From: Pandoraea fibrosis
Lineage (GTDB): Bacteria; Pseudomonadota; Gammaproteobacteria; Burkholderiales; Burkholderiaceae
Length of the DNA: 64,000 nt
Direction of reading: 5' to 3'
Assembly (NCBI RefSeq): GCF_000807775.2
Contig: NZ_CP047385.1
Coordinates: 4,464,001 to 4,528,000, forward strand
The translations under genes were made by a program, and so were the position numbers. Under the pieces are notes generated by a model. It saw only the letters and a list, made by a program, of their open reading frames with translations, was not told the DNA's origin and did not search any database. Below are positions 8,086 through 17,028 of the stretch, in pieces. Numbering within the stretch: the stretch's first letter is position 1; each line of letters begins with the position of its first letter.

Positions 8086-10551
8086 ATGGGTCACGTCCGG
8101 GGGCTGCAACAAAGCCCAAGCCAACCACATTGGGTACATCGCCGCACGCGGCTGGCCTGCGCACTGGGTCGCATTGCCCTGGGTGCCGCCGTCGCCGCCC
8201 CCGTTGGCACAGTCCTTTTCGCACCACTCGCCGCGCAAGCGCAAAGCGCCGCCGCACCGGGCGAGCGCGCCTTCGACATTCCGGCCGGTTCGCTCGAAGA
8301 CGCCCTTAGCCGCTTCGGCCGCGACGCGGGCATCATGCTCTCGTTCAAGCCTGAGGTCACGGCGGGACGTCGCAGCCACGGCCTCAAAGGCACCTATACG
8401 CCGCGCAACGGACTCGAAGCGCTCGTGGCAGGCACCGGGGTCGACGTGGTGCCGCAATCGAACGGCAGCTACCTCATCGCACCTTCCGCCAGCGGCGCAG
8501 CAACGGACAACGCGGTCATGCTGCCGGCGGTCAACGTGACGGCCGCCGCGTATGACAACGGCCTTCAACCGGCCTACGCAGGCGGTCAGATCGCACGCGG
8601 CGGCGGCCTCGGCATGCTGGGGTCGGCCGACGCGATGGACGTGCCGTTCAGCACCATGAACTACACCGAGCAAATGGTGCGTGACCAACAGGCTCGCACC
8701 CTCGCGGACGTCATCATCAACGAATCGTCGGTGCGCATGCTGACCTCGAGCGGTGGCTTCGGCGAAGACTTCCAGATTCGCGGTTATACGGTTTCGAGCA
8801 GCGATGTCGGCCTTAACGGCCTGTATGGCATGGCCAGCGCCAGCCGGGTGCCGGCCGCAATCGTCGAGCGCGTCGAGGTGCTCAAGGGACCGGGCACGCT
8901 GATGAACGGCATCGGTCCGAGCGGCAGTATCGGCGGGGCGATCAATGTGCTGACCAAACGCGCCACGAGCGAGCCGATCACACGCCTGACGACCTCGTTC
9001 CAGAACAAGTCGCAACTGGGTGTCGAAGCCGACATCGGCCGTCGCTTTGGCGAAAATCAGCAATGGGGGGTGCGCGTGAACGGCGTGTACCGCGACGGCA
9101 ACACCACGCTCGATAACGGCAAGCAGAGCATCGGTTTCGGCTCGGTCGGGCTCGACTACACGGGTCAGCGCCTGCGCTGGACGCTCGACGCCTACACCCA
9201 GCACGAAGGCGACGACAACTTCCGTCCCCAGATCGGCTTCCAGTCGTCGGTCAAGACCCTGCCGGAGGCGCCGTCGGGCTACCGCAACTTCTACCCGGGC
9301 AGCGAGTTGCATCTGCACGATTCGGCCGTGACCACGCGCCTGGAATACGACGTGCTGCGCAATGTCACGGTCTGGGGCGCGGTGGGCTATCACTACGCCA
9401 CTGCCTACCAGACCTTCCCGAGCGGTCCCGCCGACGCACTGGGCAACTTCACGGTGATGAATTCGTACTACGACTCGTACACACGCTCACGCACGGCGGA
9501 TGTGGGCGCACGCGCGAACTTCAAGACCTTCGACATTGGCCATACGCTCACGGTGCAGGCCTCGCGTCTGGAGCAGGATGCTGGCAACGCCTACGTGCCG
9601 GGTTCGACGTCGGTGCCGTCGAATATCTACAACCCGTCGCCGCTGCCCGCGGTGAACGCACCGCGCACCGATCCGAAGAAGGCCTCCGAATCGGCGTTGA
9701 CGAGCATTGCCGTCACCGACACGCTGTCGTTCCTTAACGATCGCATGCTGCTGACCGGCGGTCTGCGTCATCAACGCGTTGTACTCGACAACTTCAACAC
9801 GGCCAACGGCGCGCTGACCTCAAGCTACGATCAAAGCGCCATATCGCCGCTCGCAGGCATCGTCGTCAAGCCGCTGCAAAACGTCTCGGTGTATGCGAAC
9901 TTCACGTCGGGCCTGTCGCGTGGCGGCATCGCACCGGCGACCGCGCGTAACGCGGGTCAGGCGTTCCCGCCGTACAAGTCCAAGCAGTACGAAGCCGGCG
10001 TGAAAGCCGACTGGGGCACCGTCACGACGATGATCTCGGTGTTTCAGGTGCAACGCCCGAACGCCATCACCGATCCCGCGACCAACCTCTATAGCTTCGA
10101 CGGCGAACAGCGCAATCGCGGCCTCGAAGTGTCGGCGTATGGCGAAGTCGTCAAGGGCCTTCGTCTGATGGCCAGCGCCACGTTCTACGACGCCAAGCTC
10201 ACCCAAACGGCCGGTGGCGTGAACGACGGCAACGACGCCAACGGCGTGCCCAAACGCGCCTTCAACCTCGGTGTCGACTGGGATACGCCCTGGGTGCCGG
10301 GCCTCTCGCTCAACGGCCGCATCATCAACACGTCGCGCATGTACTTCAACGCAGCCAACACGCTCGAGTTGCCGGCGTGGACGCGTTACGACATCGGCGC
10401 GCGCTACCGCACGCGCATCGCAGGCAAGTCGGTCGTGTTCCGCGCCAACATCGAGAACCTGTTCAATTCCAACTATTGGCTCATGAGCGGCACCTACGCC
10501 ACCGTGGCCGCACCGCGCACGTTCCTGTTGTCCGCGCAGATCGACTTCTGA
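8086..10551 (+). CDS. TonB-dependent siderophore receptor with signalling (STN) domain, FecA/FpvA type
   Basis: 821-residue outer-membrane transducer for a ferric chelate. A long signal peptide ends at about AAQAQS (residue 53), then comes an STN domain (FDIPAGSLEDALSRFGRDAGIMLSF, about residues 60-130) that contacts FecR, the plug domain (DQQARTLADVIINESSVR ... FQIRGY ... VERVEVLKGPGTLMNGIGPSGSIGGAINVLTKR) and a 22-strand barrel ending in Phe (LLSAQIDF). AAGG lies seven bases before the ATG. The siderophore cannot be named; there are no biosynthesis genes nearby, so it probably takes a xenosiderophore or one made elsewhere. The STN domain explains why the sigma/anti-sigma pair precedes it. 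Confidence 0.95.
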   Translation: MGHVRGLQQSPSQPHWVHRRTRLACALGRIALGAAVAAPVGTVLFAPLAAQAQSAAAPGERAFDIPAGSLEDALSRFGRDAGIMLSFKPEVTAGRRSHGLKGTYTPRNGLEALVAGTGVDVVPQSNGSYLIAPSASGAATDNAVMLPAVNVTAAAYDNGLQPAYAGGQIARGGGLGMLGSADAMDVPFSTMNYTEQMVRDQQARTLADVIINESSVRMLTSSGGFGEDFQIRGYTVSSSDVGLNGLYGMASASRVPAAIVERVEVLKGPGTLMNGIGPSGSIGGAINVLTKRATSEPITRLTTSFQNKSQLGVEADIGRRFGENQQWGVRVNGVYRDGNTTLDNGKQSIGFGSVGLDYTGQRLRWTLDAYTQHEGDDNFRPQIGFQSSVKTLPEAPSGYRNFYPGSELHLHDSAVTTRLEYDVLRNVTVWGAVGYHYATAYQTFPSGPADALGNFTVMNSYYDSYTRSRTADVGARANFKTFDIGHTLTVQASRLEQDAGNAYVPGSTSVPSNIYNPSPLPAVNAPRTDPKKASESALTSIAVTDTLSFLNDRMLLTGGLRHQRVVLDNFNTANGALTSSYDQSAISPLAGIVVKPLQNVSVYANFTSGLSRGGIAPATARNAGQAFPPYKSKQYEAGVKADWGTVTTMISVFQVQRPNAITDPATNLYSFDGEQRNRGLEVSAYGEVVKGLRLMASATFYDAKLTQTAGGVNDGNDANGVPKRAFNLGVDWDTPWVPGLSLNGRIINTSRMYFNAANTLELPAWTRYDIGARYRTRIAGKSVVFRANIENLFNSNYWLMSGTYATVAAPRTFLLSAQIDF

Positions 10552-10634
10552 GGACGATCGATATGCCGCGCATTTTTCACTTCGTTTGTCTCACCGCTTT
10601 TCACACCGTTAGCCACTTCTGCAAGGAAACCGCA

Positions 10635-11381
10635 ATGAAGAAGACTGTCTCCCGCCGACTGACGCAACTCACGTTCGCCGCCCTCGCCGCCCTGACCGGC
10701 ACCGCACAAGCGCATCAGATCTGGATCGAGCAGCCCGCCGGACAGAACGCCGTGATTCGCTTCGGTGAGTTCGGTGAAAACCTGCGCGAAGCCTCGCCCG
10801 GTCTGCTCGACAAGTTCGGCGCGCCCACGGGGACGCTGAGTTCCGCACAGGGCGAGAAGACGGCCCCCGCTACGAAGACGGCAAACGGCTTCGCGCTGCC
10901 GTTCAAGGCCGGCGCCGGCGAAGCCCTCGTGGCAGAAGATGCGCACTACCCGCTCTTCACCCTCAAGCGTGACGGTCAGGAAGTCACGAACTGGTATCGT
11001 CCGGCGGCGCGTCTGGCCACGGACTTCTCGAAGCAGAAGCCGCAACTCACGCTCGATCTGGTGCCCGCCGGCAAGCCGGGCGAGTTCCAGTTGTTCTTCC
11101 AGGGCAAGCCGCTGCCCAAGGCGAAGGTGTCGTTCGTCACGCAATCGGGCTGGTCCAAGGAAGCACACACCGATGCACAGGGTCTGGTGACGTTCGACAT
11201 GCCCTGGAAGGGGGTGTACGTTGCCGAGGTCATCCACACCGACAAGACGCCGGGTGAACGCACGGGCGCCAAGGGGGCCGAGCGCTACGAGGGTGTGCGG
11301 TACGTGACGACCACGACGGTCATGCAGGCCAACGGTATCGAACCGCTCCCGGCCGGTCCGGCCGCCACGCCCAACAAGTAA
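10635..11381 (+). CDS. DUF4198-family periplasmic protein
   Basis: 248 residues, starting at the ATG at 10635 that opens a signal peptide (MKKTVSRRLTQLTFAALAALTGTAQA, cleaved before HQIWIE). The mature HQIWIE... start and the beta-rich domain ending in a carboxypeptidase-regulatory-like segment (GKPLPKAKVSFVTQSGWSKEAHTDAQGLVTFDMPWKGVYVAEV) are typical of DUF4198, found in the periplasm with metal transporters. It is 83 bp after the receptor gene and followed closely by three membrane protein genes, a layout seen in iron-uptake operons of Burkholderiaceae. The exposed His after cleavage could bind metal; that is inference. Confidence 0.85.
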   Translation: MKKTVSRRLTQLTFAALAALTGTAQAHQIWIEQPAGQNAVIRFGEFGENLREASPGLLDKFGAPTGTLSSAQGEKTAPATKTANGFALPFKAGAGEALVAEDAHYPLFTLKRDGQEVTNWYRPAARLATDFSKQKPQLTLDLVPAGKPGEFQLFFQGKPLPKAKVSFVTQSGWSKEAHTDAQGLVTFDMPWKGVYVAEVIHTDKTPGERTGAKGAERYEGVRYVTTTTVMQANGIEPLPAGPAATPNK

Positions 11382-11393
11382 GCGACACGCATC

Positions 11394-11705
11394 ATGGCTC
11401 AGGTTCGTCGCGCTGCGTTTGCCAATACCGGCGCGCTCGTCTCTCGCATCGTTGCGGCCATCGGCGGCGGCTACGTCGTCGCGGCCCTGGCGAGCGTTGC
11501 TGTCCTCGCGTTGCCGATGGACAAGGCCCAGGCGGTCATCACCGGCATGCTGGCGAGCTTCGCCATTTATGCCGGTGCGGTCGTCTGGGTGTTCGCCGTG
11601 CGCAGCGCATGGCGCGCCTGGGCCGGTTTGCTCGTCGTTGCCGCACCGCTCGCGCTCGCCGCGTGGGCGGTGTCGTCGGGCCTGATGGCAGGAGGTGGCG
11701 CATGA
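11394..11705 (+). CDS. DUF3649-family small membrane protein of iron uptake operon
   Basis: 103 residues with three hydrophobic helices (ISRIVAAIGGGYVVAALASVAVLAL-like first helix, GMLASFAIYAGAVVWVFAV, and AGLLVVAAPLALAAWAV). The pattern, size and position directly before a PepSY gene match the DUF3649 family often labelled 'iron transporter'. Its stop codon overlaps the next start in an ATGA, so the two are translationally coupled. Biochemical role unknown. Confidence 0.8.
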   Translation: MAQVRRAAFANTGALVSRIVAAIGGGYVVAALASVAVLALPMDKAQAVITGMLASFAIYAGAVVWVFAVRSAWRAWAGLLVVAAPLALAAWAVSSGLMAGGGA

Positions 11706-13366
11706 CAACGGCCTCCCCACCCAAAGTCAAACCGCAGGGCCGAGGCATCCGCCAGACGATGTCCGACCTTCACACCTGGACCGGCCTGCTCGTCGGCTGG
11801 CTGCTGTACGCCATGTTCCTCACCGGCACGGTGAGCTATTTCAAGGACGAGCTTTCCCAGTGGATGCGCCCCGAAGTGCCGCATCAGCAAGGGCTGCCCG
11901 ATTCGGCCGAGGTCGCACAAAACGTCAGCCGTCAATTGACGACGCTTGCCGCAGGAAGTCCGCAATGGAGCATCTACCTACCGACTGAACGCAATCCGGT
12001 CGCCGGGGTGTTCTGGCGCAATGCGCCATCCAACGCCAAGGCAGGCAACCGTCGCACGTTCGAAGAAGCGACGTTCGACCCGACGACAGGCCAGATCCTC
12101 AAGGCGCGCGAGACGCTCGGGGGCGACTTCTTCTACCGCTTTCACTTTCAGTTCCATCCCCTGCCAGTGCTGTGGGGACGCTGGCTCGCAGGCTTTTGCG
12201 CCATGTTCATGCTGGTGGCGATCGTCAGCGGCGTGATTACGCACAAGAAGATTTTCATCGACTTTTTCACCTTCCGGTGGGGCAAGGGACAACGCTCGTG
12301 GCTCGACGCGCACAACGCGCTTTCGGTCTTCGGCCTGCCCTTCCACCTGATGATCACGTACACCGGCCTCGTTACGCTCATGGCGCTGTACATGCCGTGG
12401 GGCGCACAAACCGCGATCAAAACGCCGGTCGAACGCGCGCAGATGAATGGCCAACTGAGCGCCTTTCCGCCGCCGGCCAAAGCCACGGGCGAGAAGGTGG
12501 CGCTTGCCCCCATCGACGCCATGGTGCGCCAAGCCCAGGCTCGCTGGGGCGCGCACGATGTCGGGCGCGTCACCATCACCCTCCCCGGCGACGCTGCGGC
12601 CCGTGTCGCCGTGACACGCGGCGAGGCCACACGCGTGTCGATGAGCCCGCAGTATCTGCTGTTCGACGGCACGACCGGCAAGCTGATCGACGTGAAGGAC
12701 AACGTCGGTGCAGCGGCCGAGACGCGCGGCGTCATGTATGCGCTGCACCTCGGGCGCTTCAGTGATCTGCATCTGCGCTGGCTGTACTTCCTCGTCAGTC
12801 TGGGGGGCACGGCCATGGTCGGCACCGGGCTCGTGATGTGGACGGTCAAGCGCCGTAGCAAGCTGCCGGACCCCGCGCGGCCGCACTTCGGCTTTCACGT
12901 GGTCGAACGCCTGAACATCGCCGCGATTGCTGGCCTTTCCATCGCCATGACCGCATTCCTGTGGGGCAATCGCCTGATTCCCGCCGATGTTGCGCGACGC
13001 AGCGCCACCGAGGTCGATCTGTTCTATTGGGTGTGGGCCGCCACGCTGCTGTATGCGCTGATACGTCCGGCCAGACGTGCGTGGATCGAATTGCTGTGGA
13101 TCGCCACCGCCCTGCTGGCATGGCTGCCGGTACTCAACGCCGTCACGACATCACGCGGGCTCTGGCACAGTCTGGCCGCAGGCGATTGGGTCTATGTGGG
13201 TGTCGACCTGATGATGTGGGCGCTGGCGGCACTGCATGCCTGGCTCGCCGTGCGCACTGCCCGGCATCAACCCAAGGCGAGACCCGCGCGAGCCGCACCG
13301 GTCGCTCAAGGCACTCAGGCACCGGCCGCAGCGGCCAATGCCACGTTGAACGAGGATCGCGCATGA
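11702..13366 (+). CDS. PepSY-associated TM protein (PiuB-like, putative siderophore-iron reductase)
   Basis: 554 residues starting at the ATG in the ATGA overlap. It begins with a conserved RQTMSDLHTWTGLLVGWLLYAMFLTGTVSYFKDEL segment (first TM helix, His in LHTWTG), has PepSY domains in the periplasmic loops, the helices FCAMFMLVAIVSGVITHKKIF, the LDAHNALSVFGLPFHLMITYTG motif, and further helices to the C-terminus. The spaced His residues in helices are the kind that bind haem in this family, and such proteins are proposed to reduce or process ferri-siderophores at the inner membrane. Context (Fur box, receptor) supports this. Confidence 0.9.
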   Translation: MTTASPPKVKPQGRGIRQTMSDLHTWTGLLVGWLLYAMFLTGTVSYFKDELSQWMRPEVPHQQGLPDSAEVAQNVSRQLTTLAAGSPQWSIYLPTERNPVAGVFWRNAPSNAKAGNRRTFEEATFDPTTGQILKARETLGGDFFYRFHFQFHPLPVLWGRWLAGFCAMFMLVAIVSGVITHKKIFIDFFTFRWGKGQRSWLDAHNALSVFGLPFHLMITYTGLVTLMALYMPWGAQTAIKTPVERAQMNGQLSAFPPPAKATGEKVALAPIDAMVRQAQARWGAHDVGRVTITLPGDAAARVAVTRGEATRVSMSPQYLLFDGTTGKLIDVKDNVGAAAETRGVMYALHLGRFSDLHLRWLYFLVSLGGTAMVGTGLVMWTVKRRSKLPDPARPHFGFHVVERLNIAAIAGLSIAMTAFLWGNRLIPADVARRSATEVDLFYWVWAATLLYALIRPARRAWIELLWIATALLAWLPVLNAVTTSRGLWHSLAAGDWVYVGVDLMMWALAALHAWLAVRTARHQPKARPARAAPVAQGTQAPAAAANATLNEDRA

Positions 13367-13641
13367 TGCCTCTCTACACGTTCGCGATCTGTCTGGTAGG
13401 GTTTGCTGCGTTGGCACTGGCGACGGAGCGTCAACAGACAACGCTGTTCGGCAGCGTGTCGCACGTGCGAACACGCTATGGCCGTCGCGTCGGTTGGACG
13501 GCGCTGACTGTGGCGCTCGGTGTGAGCGTTGCCGATCAGGGATGGGGATTCGGACTGGTGACCTACAGCGGCCAGACCAGCATGGCAGCCGGTCTGGTGT
13601 ATCTCGCCCTCATCGGGGTGGCGCGCCGCCGGTCACGCTGA
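13363..13641 (+). CDS. DUF3325-family small membrane protein
   Basis: 92 residues with three predicted membrane helices (LYTFAICLVGFAALALATE, GWTALTVALGVSVADQGWGFG, TSMAAGLVYLALIGVA). The ERQQ...RYGRR arrangement after helix one matches DUF3325, almost always found after PepSY genes in iron operons. It overlaps the preceding gene by an ATGA and is the last gene of the operon; ribA converges 22 bp away. Confidence 0.8.
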   Translation: MMPLYTFAICLVGFAALALATERQQTTLFGSVSHVRTRYGRRVGWTALTVALGVSVADQGWGFGLVTYSGQTSMAAGLVYLALIGVARRRSR

Positions 13642-13663
13642 CCGGCAAGCCCCGATCTGAACG

Positions 13664-14311
13664 TTACTCGTTCTCTTCGAAGTAGTGCCCGAACTTCACC
13701 TGCTTGGTGCGAATGTAGCGTTCGTTTTCCTCGCGCATCGGAATATCGAGCGCGATGCGTTCGCAGACCGGGATGCCGTGCTTCGTGAGCGTATCGAATT
13801 TCTTCGGATTGTTGCTCATCAGACGCACCGAGCGCACGCCGAGAATACGCAGAATCGCGGCGGCCGAGTCGTACTCGCGAGCGTCGTCGGGTAGCCCCAG
13901 ATCGAGATTCGCTTCCACGGTATCGCGGCCCTGCTCTTGCAGCAGATAGGCGCGAATCTTGTTGCTCAGACCGATGCCACGCCCTTCATGACCGCGCAGA
14001 TACAGCATGACGCCACGCCCTTCCTCCGCGATCTTGCGCATGCCTGCATCGAGTTGTTCGCCGCAATCGCAGCGATAGGAACCGAAAACATCGCCCGTCA
14101 GGCATTCGGAATGCAGACGCACCAGCGTCGGCGCATCGGTGGACACCTCGCCCATGACCAGCGCGAGATGCTCGTTGTTGCTGCCTTTGACGCGAAATGC
14201 GTGGGAAGTGAAAGTGCCATAGCGGGTCGGCAAGGTCGCGGTGGCGACAAGCTCGACGCATTCGCCAGCGTCGCACGCGGGCGTGGCAGAGACATTACCA
14301 GGGGACTTCAT
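13664..14311 (-). CDS. ribA: GTP cyclohydrolase II
   Basis: 215 residues from the ATG at 14309-14311, the start that gives the usual family length; the frame is open further upstream but that part is not family-like. It converts GTP to 2,5-diamino-6-ribosylamino-pyrimidinone 5'-phosphate, the first step of riboflavin synthesis. Zn-binding cysteines are seen in [21 protein letters not shown], followed by the catalytic [16 protein letters not shown] segment and the GTP-binding [14 protein letters not shown] part. It has no RibB fusion. It stands alone, separated by 264 bp with a strong hairpin from the aldolase gene upstream. Confidence 0.95.
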   Translation of the reverse strand: MKSPGNVSATPACDAGECVELVATATLPTRYGTFTSHAFRVKGSNNEHLALVMGEVSTDAPTLVRLHSECLTGDVFGSYRCDCGEQLDAGMRKIAEEGRGVMLYLRGHEGRGIGLSNKIRAYLLQEQGRDTVEANLDLGLPDDAREYDSAAAILRILGVRSVRLMSNNPKKFDTLTKHGIPVCERIALDIPMREENERYIRTKQVKFGHYFEENE

Positions 14312-14404
14312 GATGACGTTCAAACGGGCCGAAATGGGAGAGTTGCGTGCCACCAGACAGCGGTGGCGTGTGCTCGGAGTGTACCGCCATTTCGAATTTT
14401 CAGC

Positions 14405-14443
14405 CGGCAGCGGCGTGCAACACACTGTTGCACGCCGCTGCCG
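14405..14443. terminator. Perfect 18-bp inverted repeat between ltaE and ribA
   Basis: Arms CGGCAGCGGCGTGCAACA and its exact complement enclose only three bases (CAC). It lies downstream of the threonine aldolase stop and upstream of ribA, so it is probably a transcription terminator, though no T-run follows on either strand. Confidence 0.6.
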
Positions 14444-14575
14444 AATCGGTTAAGGCTCGACGACCGCCCGGATTCCCGGCCCTGACCGCGCGCGTCACCC
14501 GCCGCAATCGCCCCCGGTCCGATGGAGCAGATCGGCTACGGCACGGTGGGTGTCGATCATGCGCAACTCGGCGAA

Positions 14576-15667
14576 TCAAAGCCCGCCGGGCGGCGCCGGG
14601 TTCGCCATGAACGCGTCGCGTATCGATGCGATGGCGGCAATCGTCAGGTCGATGTCTTCGTCGCCGATATGACGGTGCGTCACCAGCCGCAACATGGCCG
14701 TGCCGCTCGCGCGCGCGAGAATCCCGTGCTCCGCCAGCGCGGCCTCCCACGCTTTGGGATTGCGCTCTCGCTGCTCTGCCACGCGCAATCGCACGATATT
14801 ACTGTTCGACGGCACCGCGTCTACCAATTGGGGATCGATCCGGACAAGCCCCGTCCATAGGCGCTGCGCCCGCTGATTGTCGTCCGCCAGTCGCGTCACC
14901 ATCGTCTCCAGCGCCACCTTCCCCGCCGCCGCCATGATGCCGGCCTGACGCAAGCCGCCTCCGGTCATGCGTTTGAATGTGCGCGCCTGCTCGATCAGCG
15001 CGTGCGAACCGGCGAGCATTGCGCCCATCGGCGCAGAGAGTCCCTTTGACAGGCAGAACGTCAGACTGTCGCAATGCGTAGCGACCTGCGCAACGCTGAC
15101 ACCCAGCGCCGCCGCCGCATTGAACACACGGGCCCCGTCCATATGCACGGGCACGCCGGCGCGCGCCGCCAGCGCGTGCACGTCGGCCAGATATCCCAGC
15201 GACGGCACGTAGCCGCCCGAGTGGTTGTGTGTCGACTCGACACCAACCATTGCCGTGGGCTGCCCGTAACGCGAAAAGCCGGGACGCAGCGCCCCGGCCA
15301 ACTGATCGAGATCCATCTCGGCACGCACAGACGGAATCGGCACGGGATACAGATGGGCGAGCCGCGACATGCCGCCCGCCTCCGACTTCGCCATGTGCGC
15401 CTGCGCGTCGATCACCGCCTCGCCACCCCGCGTGGCGTGACACAGCGAAGCGATCAGATTGCCCATCGTGCCGGAGACGACGAACATCGCCGCCTCCTTG
15501 CCCGTCATGTCCGCCGCGAGATGCTCCAGTGCGCGCACGGTGGGATCGCCTTCGAGGGTGTCGTCACCCAGCGATGCGTTCTGCATCGCTTCCCACATCA
15601 GTGCCGTGGGACGGGTGACGGTGTCGCTGCGCAGATCGACGAAGCGTTCGGTGTTACCTGAGGTCAT
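14576..15667 (-). CDS. ltaE: Low-specificity L-threonine aldolase
   Basis: 363-residue fold-type I PLP enzyme that cleaves L-threonine or L-allo-threonine to glycine and acetaldehyde. It opens with the family signature VDLRSDTVTRPT, has GDDTLEGDPTVRALE, the HNHSGGYVPS substrate region and the PLP-lysine motif FCLSKGLSAPMGAML near residue 205. Length is close to the family's usual 330-360. Its start overlaps the stop of the symporter gene (ATGA), so the two are co-translated: import of a substrate followed by cleavage is a natural reading. The upstream GntR gene completes the operon. Confidence 0.93.
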   Translation of the reverse strand: MTSGNTERFVDLRSDTVTRPTALMWEAMQNASLGDDTLEGDPTVRALEHLAADMTGKEAAMFVVSGTMGNLIASLCHATRGGEAVIDAQAHMAKSEAGGMSRLAHLYPVPIPSVRAEMDLDQLAGALRPGFSRYGQPTAMVGVESTHNHSGGYVPSLGYLADVHALAARAGVPVHMDGARVFNAAAALGVSVAQVATHCDSLTFCLSKGLSAPMGAMLAGSHALIEQARTFKRMTGGGLRQAGIMAAAGKVALETMVTRLADDNQRAQRLWTGLVRIDPQLVDAVPSNSNIVRLRVAEQRERNPKAWEAALAEHGILARASGTAMLRLVTHRHIGDEDIDLTIAAIASIRDAFMANPAPPGGL

Positions 15668-16974
15668 GCGAACTCCTGACCGTGGGCATGGCTGCCGGTG
15701 CTTACCGGTGTGCCTCCCGCCGACTCGGCAGCGAGCGCGGCTTGCACGGCCTCGGGCGATTCGTAAGGAATGCCGGCGAGCTTCATTACGAGCTTGATGG
15801 CCACGGTGTTGCTGAAAACGTTGATGGCGGTGCGGCCCATGTCGAGGAAGGCGTCGACACCGGCGATGATCGCGAGCGCTTCGATGGGCACGCCAATGGT
15901 CGTGAGCACCATGGCAATCGCCACCAGCCCGCCTGACGGCACGTTCGCGCTGCCTTTACTCGCGAGTGTGGTGACGAGCACGATGGAGAGCAGCGTCGGC
16001 ATATCCAGCGGCACGTGATAGGCGTCGGCCAGAAAACCGACGGCCAGCGCGAAGTACATGATCGAGCCGTCGCGGTTGAACGCGTAGCCGAGCGGCAACA
16101 CGACCGATACGATGGCCTTGGGCACGCCCATCGCGATGAGCTTCTCCATGTGCAGCGGCAGCGTGGCTTCCGACGAACGCGTCGCGAACGCGAGAATCAC
16201 CGGCTCACCGATGGCGCGTGTCGTCTCGAGCGGCTTTTCACCGATGGCCTTGAGCAGTATCCAGAACAGGACCAGCAGCACGCCGAGGCCGAGATACATC
16301 GTGCCCACGAGTTTGACGAGCGCGAGAATCGTGCCCACGCCCTGCGTGGCGAACAGCCACGAAATGATCGCGAAGATCGCGAGCGGCGAGAGCGAGATGA
16401 TCCAGTCCGTCAGCTTGAACACGGCGCCCATCAGCGCGTCGAGCACACCAACCAGTGGCTTGGCGCGCTCACCGATGGAGGAAAGCGCCAGCCCGAGCAA
16501 CACCGCGAAGACGAGCACCGGCAACAGGTTGCTGCCACTCATCGCCGCAAAGATGTTCGACGGAATCATCTCCAGAAAGAACTTGGTCCAGTCGACCGAG
16601 GCGGCAATCGGCTTGGCCGACGCATGTGCCGCCGCCAGATTCGCGCCGAGTCCCGGATGGAAGATCGCGTTAAGACCGAGCCCGATCACGATCGAGACCA
16701 GCGTGGCGATGAAGAAGTAGATGAGGCTGATGGCCGAGACACGTCCGAGCGCTCGGGCATTGTGTCCCATCTGATAAATGCCCAGCGTAATTGCGGTGAA
16801 AACGAGCGGCACGACGATCATCTTCACCGCCTGCACAAAGGCGGTGCCCACGGGCATGAGCTTCGTGGCGAGCGCCGGGGCGACCATGCCACAGCCAATG
16901 CCGAGTGCCAGACCGATCAGCATCTGGACGGGCAACGGAATGAGGCGCTTCTTACTGGCAGTACGTGACGACAT
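15664..16974 (-). CDS. Dicarboxylate/amino acid:cation symporter (DAACS family)
   Basis: 436-residue glutamate-transporter-fold inner-membrane protein. Typical motifs are seen: a first helix with GLALGIGCGMV, the serine-rich re-entrant region (FATRSSEATLPLHMEKL), the helix GYAFNRDGSIMYFALAV (family GYSFNLDG) and the second hairpin ASKGSANVPSGGLVAIAM, followed by DAFLDMGRTAINVFSNTVA with the substrate-binding Asp and Asn. It imports acidic or small neutral amino acids or C4-dicarboxylates with Na+ or H+. Coupling to threonine aldolase suggests a Ser/Thr-type substrate, but this is inference from context only. Confidence 0.92.
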   Translation of the reverse strand: MSSRTASKKRLIPLPVQMLIGLALGIGCGMVAPALATKLMPVGTAFVQAVKMIVVPLVFTAITLGIYQMGHNARALGRVSAISLIYFFIATLVSIVIGLGLNAIFHPGLGANLAAAHASAKPIAASVDWTKFFLEMIPSNIFAAMSGSNLLPVLVFAVLLGLALSSIGERAKPLVGVLDALMGAVFKLTDWIISLSPLAIFAIISWLFATQGVGTILALVKLVGTMYLGLGVLLVLFWILLKAIGEKPLETTRAIGEPVILAFATRSSEATLPLHMEKLIAMGVPKAIVSVVLPLGYAFNRDGSIMYFALAVGFLADAYHVPLDMPTLLSIVLVTTLASKGSANVPSGGLVAIAMVLTTIGVPIEALAIIAGVDAFLDMGRTAINVFSNTVAIKLVMKLAGIPYESPEAVQAALAAESAGGTPVSTGSHAHGQEFA

Positions 16975-17028
16975 GACAACGATCTCCGGAAATGGCGTGG
17001 CGACGCGGTGCGCGCCTGGCAGAGGCGA

